Positions 54,283-63,633 of a stretch of 64,000 nt of DNA are shown here, piece by piece. The notes beneath the pieces were generated by a model. That model had not been told where the DNA came from. It saw only the letters and a program-made list of their open reading frames with translations, and did not search any database. How positions within the stretch are numbered: the first letter of the stretch is position 1; each line of letters starts with the position of its first letter. Position numbers and translations under genes: made by a program. The stretch comes from CALAED01 sp035765195 (lineage in GTDB: Bacteria; Actinomycetota; Actinomycetes; Streptosporangiales; Streptosporangiaceae), in contig DASTYC010000038.1 in the NCBI GenBank assembly GCA_035765195.1, positions 62,001-126,000 of the forward strand. The letters run 5' to 3'.

Positions 54283-54385
54283 GAGCGTACCTGGACCCGG
54301 TACGCTAGTGCTCGGCGCGGTACGGACGTAAAGTCCGCCTCAACCCACGCCAAATCGGTGCATCCTATGCGGTGTCCGGAAATAT

Positions 54386-54469
54386 GCCGGGATGATGGAA
54401 TAGGTAGACATGAATCCCTCAAAAGGATTTGCCCGTTAGGGCGTGCGGGTTCGAGTCCCGCTCCCGGTA
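54386..54469 (+). tRNA. tRNA-Leu (anticodon CAA)
   Basis: Acceptor stem GCCGGGA with TCCCGGT, anticodon stem AATCC/GGATT around the loop CTCAAAA (anticodon CAA, reads UUG), a class II variable arm TGCCC-GTTA-GGGCG, and T-arm GCGGG-TTCGAGT-CCCGC. Discriminator A at 54469; CCA is not encoded. The class II variable arm is as expected for Leu. Confidence 0.95.
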
Positions 54470-54481
54470 CTTTCACCGACG

Positions 54482-54508
54482 GCCGTCGCTCGGCGAGCGG
54501 CGGTTTTG
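54482..54508 (+). terminator. Terminator of tRNA-Leu
   Basis: CGTCGCTC-GGC-GAGCGGCG hairpin followed by GTTTTGT, 13 bp after the tRNA. Correct orientation for the plus-strand tRNA transcript. Confidence 0.7.
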
Positions 54509-54528
54509 TCTTGCCGGAGGTCGGCCGG

Positions 54529-55965
54529 TCAGGTCCGCCGGCCGTGCGCGATGGCGTCGCCGATGCGGTGCACGCGCAGGGCGTTGGTGGACCCCGCCGT
54601 GCCCGGCGGCGAGCCCGCCACGATGACGACACGGTCGCCCTTCTGGCAGCGGCCGATCTCCAACAGCGCCTGCTCGACCTGGCGCACCATCTCGTCGGTG
54701 TGGTCGACGTGCGGCACGATGAAGGTCTCCACCCCCCAGACCAGCGCGAGCTGCGAGCGGGTCGCCTGCACGGAGGTGAACGCGAGCAGCGGGATCGGGG
54801 ACCGGTAGCGGGACAGCCGGCGCGCGGTCTCGCCCGACATGGTGAAACCCACCAGCGCCCGGGCGCCGACGATGGCTCCGACCTCGGCGGCGGCGCGGGC
54901 GATGGCGCCGCCGACGGTCTCGGGGACACGGGTCAGCGTGGGATCCGCGTGCAGGCACATCTCCTCGGCCGCGACGATGATGCGGGCCATCGTCTCGACG
55001 GCGGCGATGGGGTACTCCCCCACGCTGGTCTCGCCGGACAGCATGACCGCGTCGGCGCCGTCGAACACGGCGTTGGCCACATCGGACGTCTCCGCGCGGG
55101 TGGGCCGCGGCGAGGAGATCATGGATTCGAGCATCTGGGTGGCCACGATGACGGGCCGGGCCTTCTCGCGGCACAGCTCGATCGCGCGCTTTTGCACGAT
55201 CGGCACCTGTTCGAGCGGAAGCTCGACGCCGAGGTCGCCGCGGGCGACCATGATGCCGTCGAAGGCGGCGACGATGTCGGCGAGGTGATCGACGGCCTGC
55301 GGCTTTTCGATCTTGGCGATGAGCGGGACGCGAACGCCCTCCTCTTCCATGATGTCGTAGACGAGCTCGGCATCGTCGGGCGTGCGGACGAAGGACAGCG
55401 CGATCAGGTCGACGCCGAGGCGCAACGCCCACCGCAGGTCGGCCTCGTCCTTGCCGGTCAGCGCGGGCACGCTGACGGCGACGCCGGGCAGGTTGAGGCC
55501 CTTGTGGTCGGAGACCATGCCGCCGACGAGGACGCGTGTGCGCACCCGCGGCCCGGCGACGCCGGTGACTTCGAGGACCACGCGCCCGTCGTCGACGAGA
55601 ATCCGGTCGCCGGGGCGCACGTCGCCGGGCAGGCCCTGATAGGTCGTGCCGACCTCGCTGCGCGTTCCCGGCACGTCCTCGGTGGTGATGGTGAAGTCGT
55701 CGCCGAGCGTGAGGCGCACCGGCCCGCCGGGAAACCGCCCGATGCGGATCTTGGGACCCTGCAGGTCGGCGAGGATGCCGACGCCGCGCCCAGAAGCGTC
55801 GGCGGCCTCCCTGAGATGGCGGTAGACCTCTTCGTGCTCCTCGCGTGAGCCGTGGCTCAGGTTGAGCCTGGCCACATCGATCCCCGCCTGGACCAACGCG
55901 TGAATCTGCTCACGGCCGCGGCAGGCCGGCCCAATGGTGCTGACGATCTTCGCTCGACGAGTCAC
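54529..55965 (-). CDS. pyk: Pyruvate kinase
   Basis: Phosphoenolpyruvate plus ADP to pyruvate plus ATP, the last step of glycolysis. 478 residues. N-terminus AKIVSTIGPAC, VARLNLSHGS, DLQGPKIRIG, the B domain between, then the signature IAKIEKPQAV with catalytic Lys, MVARGDLGVELP metal site, and MLESMISSPRPTRAE. The C-terminal regulatory domain starts near residue 345. It directs flux opposite to pckG at the other end of the window. Start GTG 55965. Confidence 0.97.
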   Translation of the reverse strand: MTRRAKIVSTIGPACRGREQIHALVQAGIDVARLNLSHGSREEHEEVYRHLREAADASGRGVGILADLQGPKIRIGRFPGGPVRLTLGDDFTITTEDVPGTRSEVGTTYQGLPGDVRPGDRILVDDGRVVLEVTGVAGPRVRTRVLVGGMVSDHKGLNLPGVAVSVPALTGKDEADLRWALRLGVDLIALSFVRTPDDAELVYDIMEEEGVRVPLIAKIEKPQAVDHLADIVAAFDGIMVARGDLGVELPLEQVPIVQKRAIELCREKARPVIVATQMLESMISSPRPTRAETSDVANAVFDGADAVMLSGETSVGEYPIAAVETMARIIVAAEEMCLHADPTLTRVPETVGGAIARAAAEVGAIVGARALVGFTMSGETARRLSRYRSPIPLLAFTSVQATRSQLALVWGVETFIVPHVDHTDEMVRQVEQALLEIGRCQKGDRVVIVAGSPPGTAGSTNALRVHRIGDAIAHGRRT

Positions 55966-56141
55966 GTACCCACCCTAGGTAGTTACCGAGGGGTACCGCA
56001 TGGCGCGAGGCGGCGCTACCTGAAGTTCATCTCGCTGGTCGCGACCAAGTAGTCCATGTCGGGCGGACTGGTGTGCGGGTGTACGGGCCGCGGCATCGGC
56101 GACGCGGCCGAGTGTCGTATCGGTCTGGTATCCCTGAAGGC

Positions 56142-56900
56142 ATGGGCCGGGTGGACTATCACGAGCGCCCGGCGCCGCCGGGGCTCGGCCTCCACTGCCT
56201 CTGGTCGCAGGCGGCGCCTGCCGCGGCCGAGCCGTACGTGCAACGTGTCGTCCCGGACGCCTGCATCGATCTCATCTGGTCCGACTGGGACGGCGACGTT
56301 CATGTCGCGGGCCCCGACACCGGCCCGTTCCTCACCGGCATCCCGCCCGGCGGCCGATTGACCGGCGCCCGCTTCCGGCCCGGCCTGGCGGCCGCCGCGC
56401 TGGGCGTGCCGGCCGACGCCCTCACCGACGGCCGGGTGCCGCTCCGCGCGCTGTGGGGCGGGGCGGCCGACGCGCTCGCCGCGGCGCTCGCCGATGCAGT
56501 GACGACCGGCGGCGATCCCGCGGCGACGCTGACCGGCGCGGTCGCTGCCCGGCTCCGCATCACCGTCCGCCCGGCCGATCCTGCGGTGCCCGCGCTGGTG
56601 TCGGCGCTGGCCGCCGGCGATTCGGTCCGTGCGGCCGCGCGCCGGCTCGGCCTCAGCGAGCGGCAGCTTCGCCGTCGCTCTCTCGCCGCGTTCGGGTACG
56701 GGCCCAAGACGCTGCAGCGCATCTTGCGGTTCCAGCGGGCCCTGGCGCGGGCCCGCGCCGGCACTCCGGCGGCCGACGTCGCCCACGCCACCGGGTACGC
56801 CGATCAGGCGCACTTCGCCCACGAGGTCCGCGAACTGGCCGGCGTGCCGCTCACCGAGCTGCTGGGGCCGGCCGAGATCGCGCCGGCGGCTCGGCCGTGA
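56142..56900 (+). CDS. AraC-family transcriptional regulator
   Basis: 252 residues. The N-terminal part (about 1-110; ERPAPPGLGLHCLWSQ, VVPDACIDLIWSD) is a DUF6597-like sensor domain common in these regulators. The C-terminal AraC DNA-binding domain has two helix-turn-helices: SVRAAARRLGLSERQLRRRSLAAFGYGPKTLQRILRFQ (landmarks: LGLSERQLRR) and PAADVAHATGYADQAHFAHEVRELAGVPLTELL. ATG 56142 has a GAAGG just upstream. Targets are unknown; it stands alone beside pyk. Confidence 0.87.
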   Translation: MGRVDYHERPAPPGLGLHCLWSQAAPAAAEPYVQRVVPDACIDLIWSDWDGDVHVAGPDTGPFLTGIPPGGRLTGARFRPGLAAAALGVPADALTDGRVPLRALWGGAADALAAALADAVTTGGDPAATLTGAVAARLRITVRPADPAVPALVSALAAGDSVRAAARRLGLSERQLRRRSLAAFGYGPKTLQRILRFQRALARARAGTPAADVAHATGYADQAHFAHEVRELAGVPLTELLGPAEIAPAARP

Positions 56901-56956
56901 TGGGGCAGTCTTACCGCCGCACCGGGCGCGTCCGCTCGCGGCGGCCTGTCCGCTTA

Positions 56957-57238
56957 TCAGGCGGGTGCGGGCCCGGTGCGCTGGCGCGCGACGCAGCCGA
57001 TGATCCGCAGCTCGTGGGCGCACGCGTAGGCCCGCGCCACGCAGTCGTTGCTGAACGTTCTGGTCACGCCGTCGCTGAACGCGCAGACGACCGGCTCGAA
57101 GATCATGGGGCACATGGTGGAGCACGACCGGACCGGCGGCTCGGGCGTGGGCCCGGGCGGAGGCTCCGCCGCCGAGCCGGGAACGGTCAGGCCCACCGCC
57201 AGCAGGGTCGGCCCCACCAGCATCAGAACGCGTCGCAT
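56957..57238 (-). CDS. Secreted Kazal-type protease inhibitor
   Basis: 93 residues. ATG 57238 has GGAGG 5-11 bases upstream. A Sec signal peptide (MRRVLMLVGPTLLAVGLTVPGSAA) and a Pro-rich linker lead to one Kazal-like domain with six cysteines (39, 43, 52, 66, 73, 82) in the order C-x3-C-x8-C-x13-C-x6-C-x8-C, with PVVCAFSDGVTRTFSNDCVARAYAC matching the Kazal core. Such domains inhibit serine proteases; the P1 residue lies just after the second Cys. Bacterial examples are uncommon. The gene is single, between the AraC regulator and gltD. Confidence 0.82.
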   Translation of the reverse strand: MRRVLMLVGPTLLAVGLTVPGSAAEPPPGPTPEPPVRSCSTMCPMIFEPVVCAFSDGVTRTFSNDCVARAYACAHELRIIGCVARQRTGPAPA

Positions 57239-57360
57239 GACACCTCCACCTCCACCGCAACGCTAGCGAGGTGATCACAATGGGCGTTCATGCGACTACA
57301 TAAAGTTACGCCAAGCGTCGAGCCGGTCCCGCGGCGCGGCACGACAGGCACGCGGCGGCG

Positions 57361-58824
57361 TCAGGCGATGGGCCGGGCCGTCGGCGGGATCGGGAACGGA
57401 AGGCTCGTCTGCCCCATGAGCCAGGTGTCGACCGCTGAGGCGGCGGCCCGCCCCTCGGCGATGGCCCAGACGATGAGCGACTGGCCGCGGCCCATGTCCC
57501 CGGCGACGAAGACTCCGTCGAGCGAGGTCTCGTAGCTCTTGCCGCGCGCCACGTTGCCGCGCTGGTCGTAGGAGACCCCGAGATCGTCGAGCAGGCCTTC
57601 GCGCTGCGGGCCGAGGAAGCCCATGGCGAGCGTGACCAGCTGAGCGGGGATCTCCCGCTCGGTGCCCGGAATCGGCCGGAACCCCGTCCCCGGGCCCTCC
57701 ACGCCCACCACGCGCAGCGCCTTGACGTTGCCGTGCTCGTCGCCGACGAACTCCTGGGTGGAGATCGCGTAGGCGCGCTCGCCGCCGAGGCCGACCAGCT
57801 CCTCGTGCGCGCTTTCGACCTTGTAGAGCATCGGGTAGGTCGGCCATGGCTGCGAGTCGGGCCGCGTCTCCGGCGGCCGCGGCATGATCTCCAGTTGGGT
57901 GATCGAGGCGGCCCCCTGCCGGATGGCCGTGCCCAGGCAGTCGGCGCCGGTGTCGCCGCCGCCGATGACGACGACGTGCTTGCCTTCCGCCGAGATCGGC
58001 GACTCGGGGAAGTCGCCCTCCCGCGCCCGGTTGGCCGGCGGCAGGTACTCCATGGCCTGATAGATCCCGCCCAGCTCGCGGCCCGGCACCGGCAGGTCGC
58101 GCCAGGCGGTGGCGCCGCCGGCCAGCACCACGGCGTCATAGCGGTCGCGCAGTTCGTCGGCGGTGATGTCGACGCCGACGTTCACCGACGTCTTGAACTC
58201 GGTGCCTTCGGCGCGCATCTGCGCGATCCGCCGATCCAGATGCCGCTTTTCCATCTTGAACTCGGGGATGCCATAGCGCAGCAGCCCGCCGATGCGGTCG
58301 GCCCGTTCGTAGACCACCACGTCGTGGCCGGCGCGGGTGAGCTGCTGGGCGGCCGCCAGGCCCGCCGGACCGGAGCCGACGACGGCGACCTTCTTGCCGG
58401 TGCGCACGGCCGGCGGCCGCGGGCGGACCCAGCCCTCCGCCCAGGCGCGGTCGATGATCTCTACCTCGACCCGCTTGATCGTGACCGGGTCGGAGTTGAT
58501 CCCGAGGACGCACGCCGTCTCGCAGGGCGCGGGGCAAAGGCGCCCGGTGAACTCCGGGAAGTTGTTGGTGGCGTGCAGCCGTTCGATCGCCAGCTCCCAG
58601 TCGCGCCGGTAGACCAGGTCGTTCCACTCGGGAATGAGGTTGCCGAGCGGGCAGCCCTGATGGCAGAACGGGATGCCGCAGTCCATGCAGCGGCTCGCCT
58701 GCGCCTCCAGCGCGCCGTTGGAGAACTCCTCGTAGACCTCGCGCCAGTCGCGGATCCGCACGTCGACCGGGCGGCGCTTGGGCAGCTCGCGCCCGACCGT
58801 CAAAAACCCCTTCGGGTCAGCCAT
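57361..58824 (-). CDS. gltD: Glutamate synthase small subunit
   Basis: 487 residues. The N-terminal cysteine clusters CMDCGIPFCHQGCPLGN and CPAPCETACVLGI bind two 4Fe-4S clusters. FAD site VVGSGPAGLAAAQQLTRAGHDVVVYERADRIGG and NADPH site VIGGGDTGADC follow, ending in MGRGQSLIVWAIAEGR. It passes electrons from NADPH to GltB. The gene starts 12 bp after the gltB stop, on the same strand. Confidence 0.97.
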   Translation of the reverse strand: MADPKGFLTVGRELPKRRPVDVRIRDWREVYEEFSNGALEAQASRCMDCGIPFCHQGCPLGNLIPEWNDLVYRRDWELAIERLHATNNFPEFTGRLCPAPCETACVLGINSDPVTIKRVEVEIIDRAWAEGWVRPRPPAVRTGKKVAVVGSGPAGLAAAQQLTRAGHDVVVYERADRIGGLLRYGIPEFKMEKRHLDRRIAQMRAEGTEFKTSVNVGVDITADELRDRYDAVVLAGGATAWRDLPVPGRELGGIYQAMEYLPPANRAREGDFPESPISAEGKHVVVIGGGDTGADCLGTAIRQGAASITQLEIMPRPPETRPDSQPWPTYPMLYKVESAHEELVGLGGERAYAISTQEFVGDEHGNVKALRVVGVEGPGTGFRPIPGTEREIPAQLVTLAMGFLGPQREGLLDDLGVSYDQRGNVARGKSYETSLDGVFVAGDMGRGQSLIVWAIAEGRAAASAVDTWLMGQTSLPFPIPPTARPIA

Positions 58825-58836
58825 CCGATCCCCCCG

Positions 58837-61800
58837 TCATCCGTGTGCGGCGGCCATCACGGCCGCGTCGATGTCGAGTCCGTCCGCCTCGGCCGCGGCG
58901 CGGGCCATGAGCACGCGCTTGTAGTCGCGAGGCATGATCTTGGTGAACCGTTCGACCGTGCCGTCCCAGTCGGTGAGCAGCCGTTCGGCCACCGTGGAGC
59001 CGGTCTCGGTCATGTGCCGTTCGACCGTCGAGCGCAGGAACTCCCGGTCCTCGTCGGTCAGCGGCTCGATCTCGACCATCTCCGGGTTCACCCGTTGCAG
59101 CGGCAGGTCGAGGACATAGGCGACGCCGCCCGACATGCCGGCCGCGAAGTTGCGCCCGATGGGACCGAGCACGACGACCCGTCCGCCGGTCATGTACTCG
59201 CACCCGTGGTCGCCGACGCCCTCGACGACGGCGAGCGCGCCGCTGTTGCGGACGCAGAACCGCTCGCCCACGACGCCGCGGACGAACATCTCGCCCGAGG
59301 TGGCGCCGTACAGGGCGACGTTGCCGGCGATGATCTGCTCTTCGGCGCGGAACGACGATTCGGCGGGCGGGCGCAGCGTGATCCGGCCGCCGGACAGGCC
59401 CTTGCCGAGGTAGTCGTTGGCGTCGCCGATGAGCCGCAGCGTGACGCCGCGCGGCACGAACGCGCCGAACGACTGCCCCGCCGACCCGGTAAGGGTGACG
59501 TCGATGGTGTCATCGGGCAGCCCGGCGCCGCCCCAGGTACGGGTCACCTCGTGACCCAGCATCGTGCCGACCGTGCGGTTGACGTTGCGTACGGGCAGTT
59601 CCAGCTTCACCGGCTCGCCGTAGGCGATGGCGCCCTCGGCCAGCTGGATCAACGTATGGTCCAGTGCCTTTTCCAGGCCGTGGTCCTGCGCGGTCGTACG
59701 GTGCAGCGCGGCGTCCGCGGGCAGTTCCGGCTTGTGCAGGATCGGCGCGAGGTCCAGCCCGGAGGCCTTCCAGTGGTCGACCGCCCGGCGGGCGTCGATC
59801 AGCTCGACATGCCCGATCGCCTCGTCGAGCGAGCGGAAGCCCAGCGCCGCGAGGTACTCGCGCACCTCTTCGGCCACGAACTCGAAGTAGTTGACCACGA
59901 ACTCCGGCTTGCCGGTGAACCGCTTGCGCAGCTCGGGGTTCTGGGTGGCCACGCCGACCGGGCAGGTGTCGAGGTGGCAGACCCGCATCATCACGCAGCC
60001 CGACACCACCAGCGGCGCCGTGGAAAAGCCGTACTCCTCGGCGCCGAGGAGCGCGGCGACGATGACGTCGCGGCCCGTCTTGAGCTGTCCGTCGGTCTGC
60101 ACGACGATGCGGTCGCGCAGCCGGTTGACCAGCAGCGTCTGCTGCGTCTCGGCCAGCCCCAGCTCCCACGGGGTGCCGGCGTGCTTGATCGACGTCAGCG
60201 GGGAGGCCCCCGTGCCGCCGTCGTGCCCGGAGATGAGCACGACGTCGGCGTGCGCCTTGGACACGCCCGCCGCGACCGTGCCGACTCCCACCTCGGCGAC
60301 CAGCTTGACGTGCACCCGCGCGGCGGGATTGGAGTTCTTCAGGTCGTGGATGAGCTGCGCCAGGTCCTCGATCGAGTAGATGTCGTGGTGCGGCGGCGGC
60401 GAGATCAACCCGACGCCGGGCGTGGAGTGCCGCGTCTTGGCGATCCACGGGTACACCTTGTGGCCCGGCAACTGACCGCCCTCGCCGGGCTTGGCCCCCT
60501 GCGCCATCTTGATCTGCAGGTCGTCGGCGTTGGTGAGGTACTCGGAGGTCACCCCGAACCGGCCGCTGGCCACCTGCTTGACCGCCGAACGGCGCAGGTC
60601 GCCGTTGGCGTCGGGGACGAACCGCTCGGGGTCCTCGCCGCCCTCCCCGGTGTTGGACTTGCCGCCGAGCCGGTTCATCGCGATGGCGAGCGTCTCGTGC
60701 GCCTCGGCCGAGATGGAGCCGTACGACATCGCGCCGGTGGCGAAGCGCTTGACGATCTCCGAGACCGGCTCGACCTCTTCGATCGGCACCGGCGGCCGCA
60801 CGCCCTCGCGCAGCTCGAACAGCCCGCGCAACGTCATCAGCTGCTCGGACTGGGAGTCCACCAAGGTGGTGTACTCCTTGAAGATCTCATAGCGGCGGGC
60901 GCGGGTCGCGTGCTGAAGCTTGAAGACGGTCTCCGGGTTGAACAGGTGCGGCTCGCCCTCGCGCCGCCATTGGTACTCCCCGCCCGTCTCGAGCGTGCGA
61001 TGCGCCGGCTCGTTGCCGCCCGGCGGGTACGCGCGGCGGTGCCGCTCGGCCGCCTCCCGGGCGAGCACGTCGAAGCCGACGCCGCCGAGCCGGGACGTGG
61101 TGCCGGTGAAGCACCGGTCGATGACGGCGGGGCCGAGCCCGATCGCCTCGAAGATCTGCGCGCCGGTGTAGGACGCGACGGTCGACACGCCCATCTTCGA
61201 CATGATCTTCAAGACGCCCTTGCCGTACGCCTTGATCAGGTTCCGGACGGCCTTCCCCGCCTCGATGTCCCGGATTGCTCCCGTGTGGACGAGGTCCTCG
61301 ACGGTGGCGATGGCGAGATAGGGGTTGACCGCGGACGCGCCGTACCCGATGAGCAGCGCCATGTGATGGCACTCGCGCGCCTCGGCGGTCTCGATCAGCA
61401 GCCCGACCTGAGTACGGGTCTTCTCCCTGATCAGGTGGTGGTGCACCGCGCCCGTGAGCAGCAGCGCGGGGATCGGCGCCCACGTCGCGTCGGAGCCGCG
61501 GTCGGACAGCACGATGATCCGGGCGCCGTCCTCGATCGCGCGCGACACCTCCGCGCAGATCTCGCCGAGCCGCTCCTCGAGCGCCGGGCCGCCGCCGGCC
61601 GCCTCGAACAGTCCGCGCACGACCTTGGCCTGCAGGTGCGCCAGGTCGCCCTCGTCGTTGATGTGGATGATCTTGGCCAGTTCTTCGTTGTCCAGGATCG
61701 GGGTGGGCAGCACGAGACGGCGGCATGAGTCTGGCCCCGGGTCGAGCAGGTTGCTCTCGGGACCCAGCGTGGACTGCAGGGACGTCACGAGCTCTTCCCT

Positions 61801-63414
61801 GATCGCGTCCAGCGGCGGGTTGGTGACCTGCGCGAACAGCTGCTTGAAGTAGTCGTAGAGCAGGCGCGGGCGGCTGGACAGCGCGGCCAGCGGCGTGTCG
61901 GTGCCCATGGACCCGATCGGTTCCGCGCCGTTCTTGGCCATCGGGGTCAGCAGCACCCGCAGCTCTTCTTGGGTGTAACCGAAGGTCTGCTGCCGCCGGA
62001 CCAGGGTCTCCTGGGTCGGGATCTCGCGCTCGCGGTCGGGCAGCTCCTCGAACCTGACGAGCCCCTCGTCCAGCCACCGCGCGTACGGCTGCGCGGCGGC
62101 GAGCTCGGCCTTGATCTCGTCGTCTTCGATGATGCGGCCACGGGCGGTGTCGACGAGGAAGATCCGGCCGGGCTGCAGGCGGCCCTTGCGGACGATCTTC
62201 GCGGGGTCGATGTCGAGCACGCCGGTCTCGCTCGCCAGCACGACGAGTCCGTCGTCGGTCACCCAGAACCGGCCGGGGCGCAGCCCGTTGCGGTCGAGGA
62301 CGGCGCCGCCGACGGTGCCGTCGGTGAAGGTGACGCTGGCCGGCCCGTCCCAGGCCTCCATCAGCGTGGAGTGGAACTCATAGAACGCCCGCCGGGCCGG
62401 ATCCATCTCGGTGTGGTTCTCCCACGCCTCGGGGATCATCATGAGCACCGAGTGCGCCAGCGACCGGCCGCCGAGGTTGAGCAGTTCCAGGCACTCGTCG
62501 AAGGAGGCGGTGTCGCTGGCCTCGATGTCGATGACCGGGTAGATCCGGGACAGGTCGCCGGGGATCAGGTCGGAGGCGAGCAGCGCCTCGCGCGCCCGCA
62601 TCCAGTTCCGGTTGCCCTTGACGGTGTTGATCTCGCCGTTGTGCGCGATGAAGCGGTAGGGATGGGCCAGCTCCCAGGCCGGGAACGTGTTGGTGGAAAA
62701 GCGCGAGTGCACGAGCGCGATGGCGCTGGCGAAGCGCCGGTCGGACAGGTCCGGGAAGAAGGGCTCCAGCTGCGGCGTGGTCAGCATGCCCTTGTAGACG
62801 ATGGTGCGCGCCGACAGGCTCGGGAAGTAGACGTCGGTCTCCTGCTCGGCCCGCTCCCTGGCGCAGAACACGACCCGGTCGAGGTCGATGCCGCGCCTGC
62901 CCGCGTGCGGTCCGCCGCGGTCGGCGGTCAGGAACAGCTGCGCGAGGTGCGGCTTGACGCGGTGCGCCGCCGGCCCGCAAAAGCTCGGGTCGTGTGGCAG
63001 CTCGCGCCAGCCGAGGACGGTCAGCCCCTCCTCCACGACGATGCGCTCGATGATCTCGATGGCCCTGACCCGCCGCTCCTCGTCGGCGGGCAGGAACGCC
63101 ATCCCGGCGGCGTACGCGCCGGGTTCGGGCAGCGCGAAGTCGGTGACCTCGCGGAAGAAGGCGTCCGGAAGCTGGGTCAAGATCCCCGCACCGTCACCGT
63201 CTGTGGGCTCGGCGCCCTTGGCGCCGCGGTGATCCAGGTTGCGCAGTACGGTCAGGGCCTTGTCGATGATGTCGTGGCTGACGCGGCCGTTGAGATCGGC
63301 CACCAGCCCCACGCCGCACGCGTCGTGCTCGTTCGCGGGGTCGTAGAGACCCTGCCGGTGCGGACCGTGCTGGCCGGGGGTCCATTCCATGCCAAAAAAG
63401 GCAGCGGGCGCCAT
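58837..63414 (-). CDS. gltB: Glutamate synthase large subunit
   Basis: Makes two glutamates from glutamine and 2-oxoglutarate. 1525 residues. The N-terminal nucleophile Cys33 lies in DACGVGLVADLNGR after a propeptide; the class II amidotransferase domain runs to about 430, then the central and FMN domains, with the 3Fe-4S cysteines in CVMMRVCHLDTCPVG near 1150, and the C-terminal beta-helix (GGRVVVLGPIGRNFAAGMSGG). Start ATG 63414 with GGGAGGG 3 bases upstream; a TTG directly before is possible. Operon with gltD. Confidence 0.97.
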   Translation of the reverse strand: MAPAAFFGMEWTPGQHGPHRQGLYDPANEHDACGVGLVADLNGRVSHDIIDKALTVLRNLDHRGAKGAEPTDGDGAGILTQLPDAFFREVTDFALPEPGAYAAGMAFLPADEERRVRAIEIIERIVVEEGLTVLGWRELPHDPSFCGPAAHRVKPHLAQLFLTADRGGPHAGRRGIDLDRVVFCARERAEQETDVYFPSLSARTIVYKGMLTTPQLEPFFPDLSDRRFASAIALVHSRFSTNTFPAWELAHPYRFIAHNGEINTVKGNRNWMRAREALLASDLIPGDLSRIYPVIDIEASDTASFDECLELLNLGGRSLAHSVLMMIPEAWENHTEMDPARRAFYEFHSTLMEAWDGPASVTFTDGTVGGAVLDRNGLRPGRFWVTDDGLVVLASETGVLDIDPAKIVRKGRLQPGRIFLVDTARGRIIEDDEIKAELAAAQPYARWLDEGLVRFEELPDREREIPTQETLVRRQQTFGYTQEELRVLLTPMAKNGAEPIGSMGTDTPLAALSSRPRLLYDYFKQLFAQVTNPPLDAIREELVTSLQSTLGPESNLLDPGPDSCRRLVLPTPILDNEELAKIIHINDEGDLAHLQAKVVRGLFEAAGGGPALEERLGEICAEVSRAIEDGARIIVLSDRGSDATWAPIPALLLTGAVHHHLIREKTRTQVGLLIETAEARECHHMALLIGYGASAVNPYLAIATVEDLVHTGAIRDIEAGKAVRNLIKAYGKGVLKIMSKMGVSTVASYTGAQIFEAIGLGPAVIDRCFTGTTSRLGGVGFDVLAREAAERHRRAYPPGGNEPAHRTLETGGEYQWRREGEPHLFNPETVFKLQHATRARRYEIFKEYTTLVDSQSEQLMTLRGLFELREGVRPPVPIEEVEPVSEIVKRFATGAMSYGSISAEAHETLAIAMNRLGGKSNTGEGGEDPERFVPDANGDLRRSAVKQVASGRFGVTSEYLTNADDLQIKMAQGAKPGEGGQLPGHKVYPWIAKTRHSTPGVGLISPPPHHDIYSIEDLAQLIHDLKNSNPAARVHVKLVAEVGVGTVAAGVSKAHADVVLISGHDGGTGASPLTSIKHAGTPWELGLAETQQTLLVNRLRDRIVVQTDGQLKTGRDVIVAALLGAEEYGFSTAPLVVSGCVMMRVCHLDTCPVGVATQNPELRKRFTGKPEFVVNYFEFVAEEVREYLAALGFRSLDEAIGHVELIDARRAVDHWKASGLDLAPILHKPELPADAALHRTTAQDHGLEKALDHTLIQLAEGAIAYGEPVKLELPVRNVNRTVGTMLGHEVTRTWGGAGLPDDTIDVTLTGSAGQSFGAFVPRGVTLRLIGDANDYLGKGLSGGRITLRPPAESSFRAEEQIIAGNVALYGATSGEMFVRGVVGERFCVRNSGALAVVEGVGDHGCEYMTGGRVVVLGPIGRNFAAGMSGGVAYVLDLPLQRVNPEMVEIEPLTDEDREFLRSTVERHMTETGSTVAERLLTDWDGTVERFTKIMPRDYKRVLMARAAAEADGLDIDAAVMAAAHG

Positions 63415-63633
63415 CAACCCTCCCGTCGTCTCGTCACTGCCGATGGTTCGGTGCAGTAGGGGACGGCGTTGGCCCGTGCTGCGGTGTTAAGACATTACAT
63501 CACTGCCGGGATCATGCCCGACTGCCGGTGATCGCGAAGTTTCCCAATGTATGTGACCTACTAAGTGGTTCGCGGCAACACCATGTTACGGCACGATTTC
63601 CCGATGGCCGAATGACCCCGTCCGCCGACGGGG

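Noticed and set aside
57733..61728. Very long open frame (over 1,300 codons) antisense to gltB and gltD
   Set aside because: Shadow frame caused by high GC at third positions of gltBD; composition is Arg/Gly/Val/Asp-skewed with no domain, while the opposite strand encodes clear GOGAT subunits.
63418..63633. GlnR-like box upstream of gltB
   Set aside because: GTCAC and GAAAC half-sites occur but at 9-base instead of 6-base spacing, so the GlnR consensus is not met.
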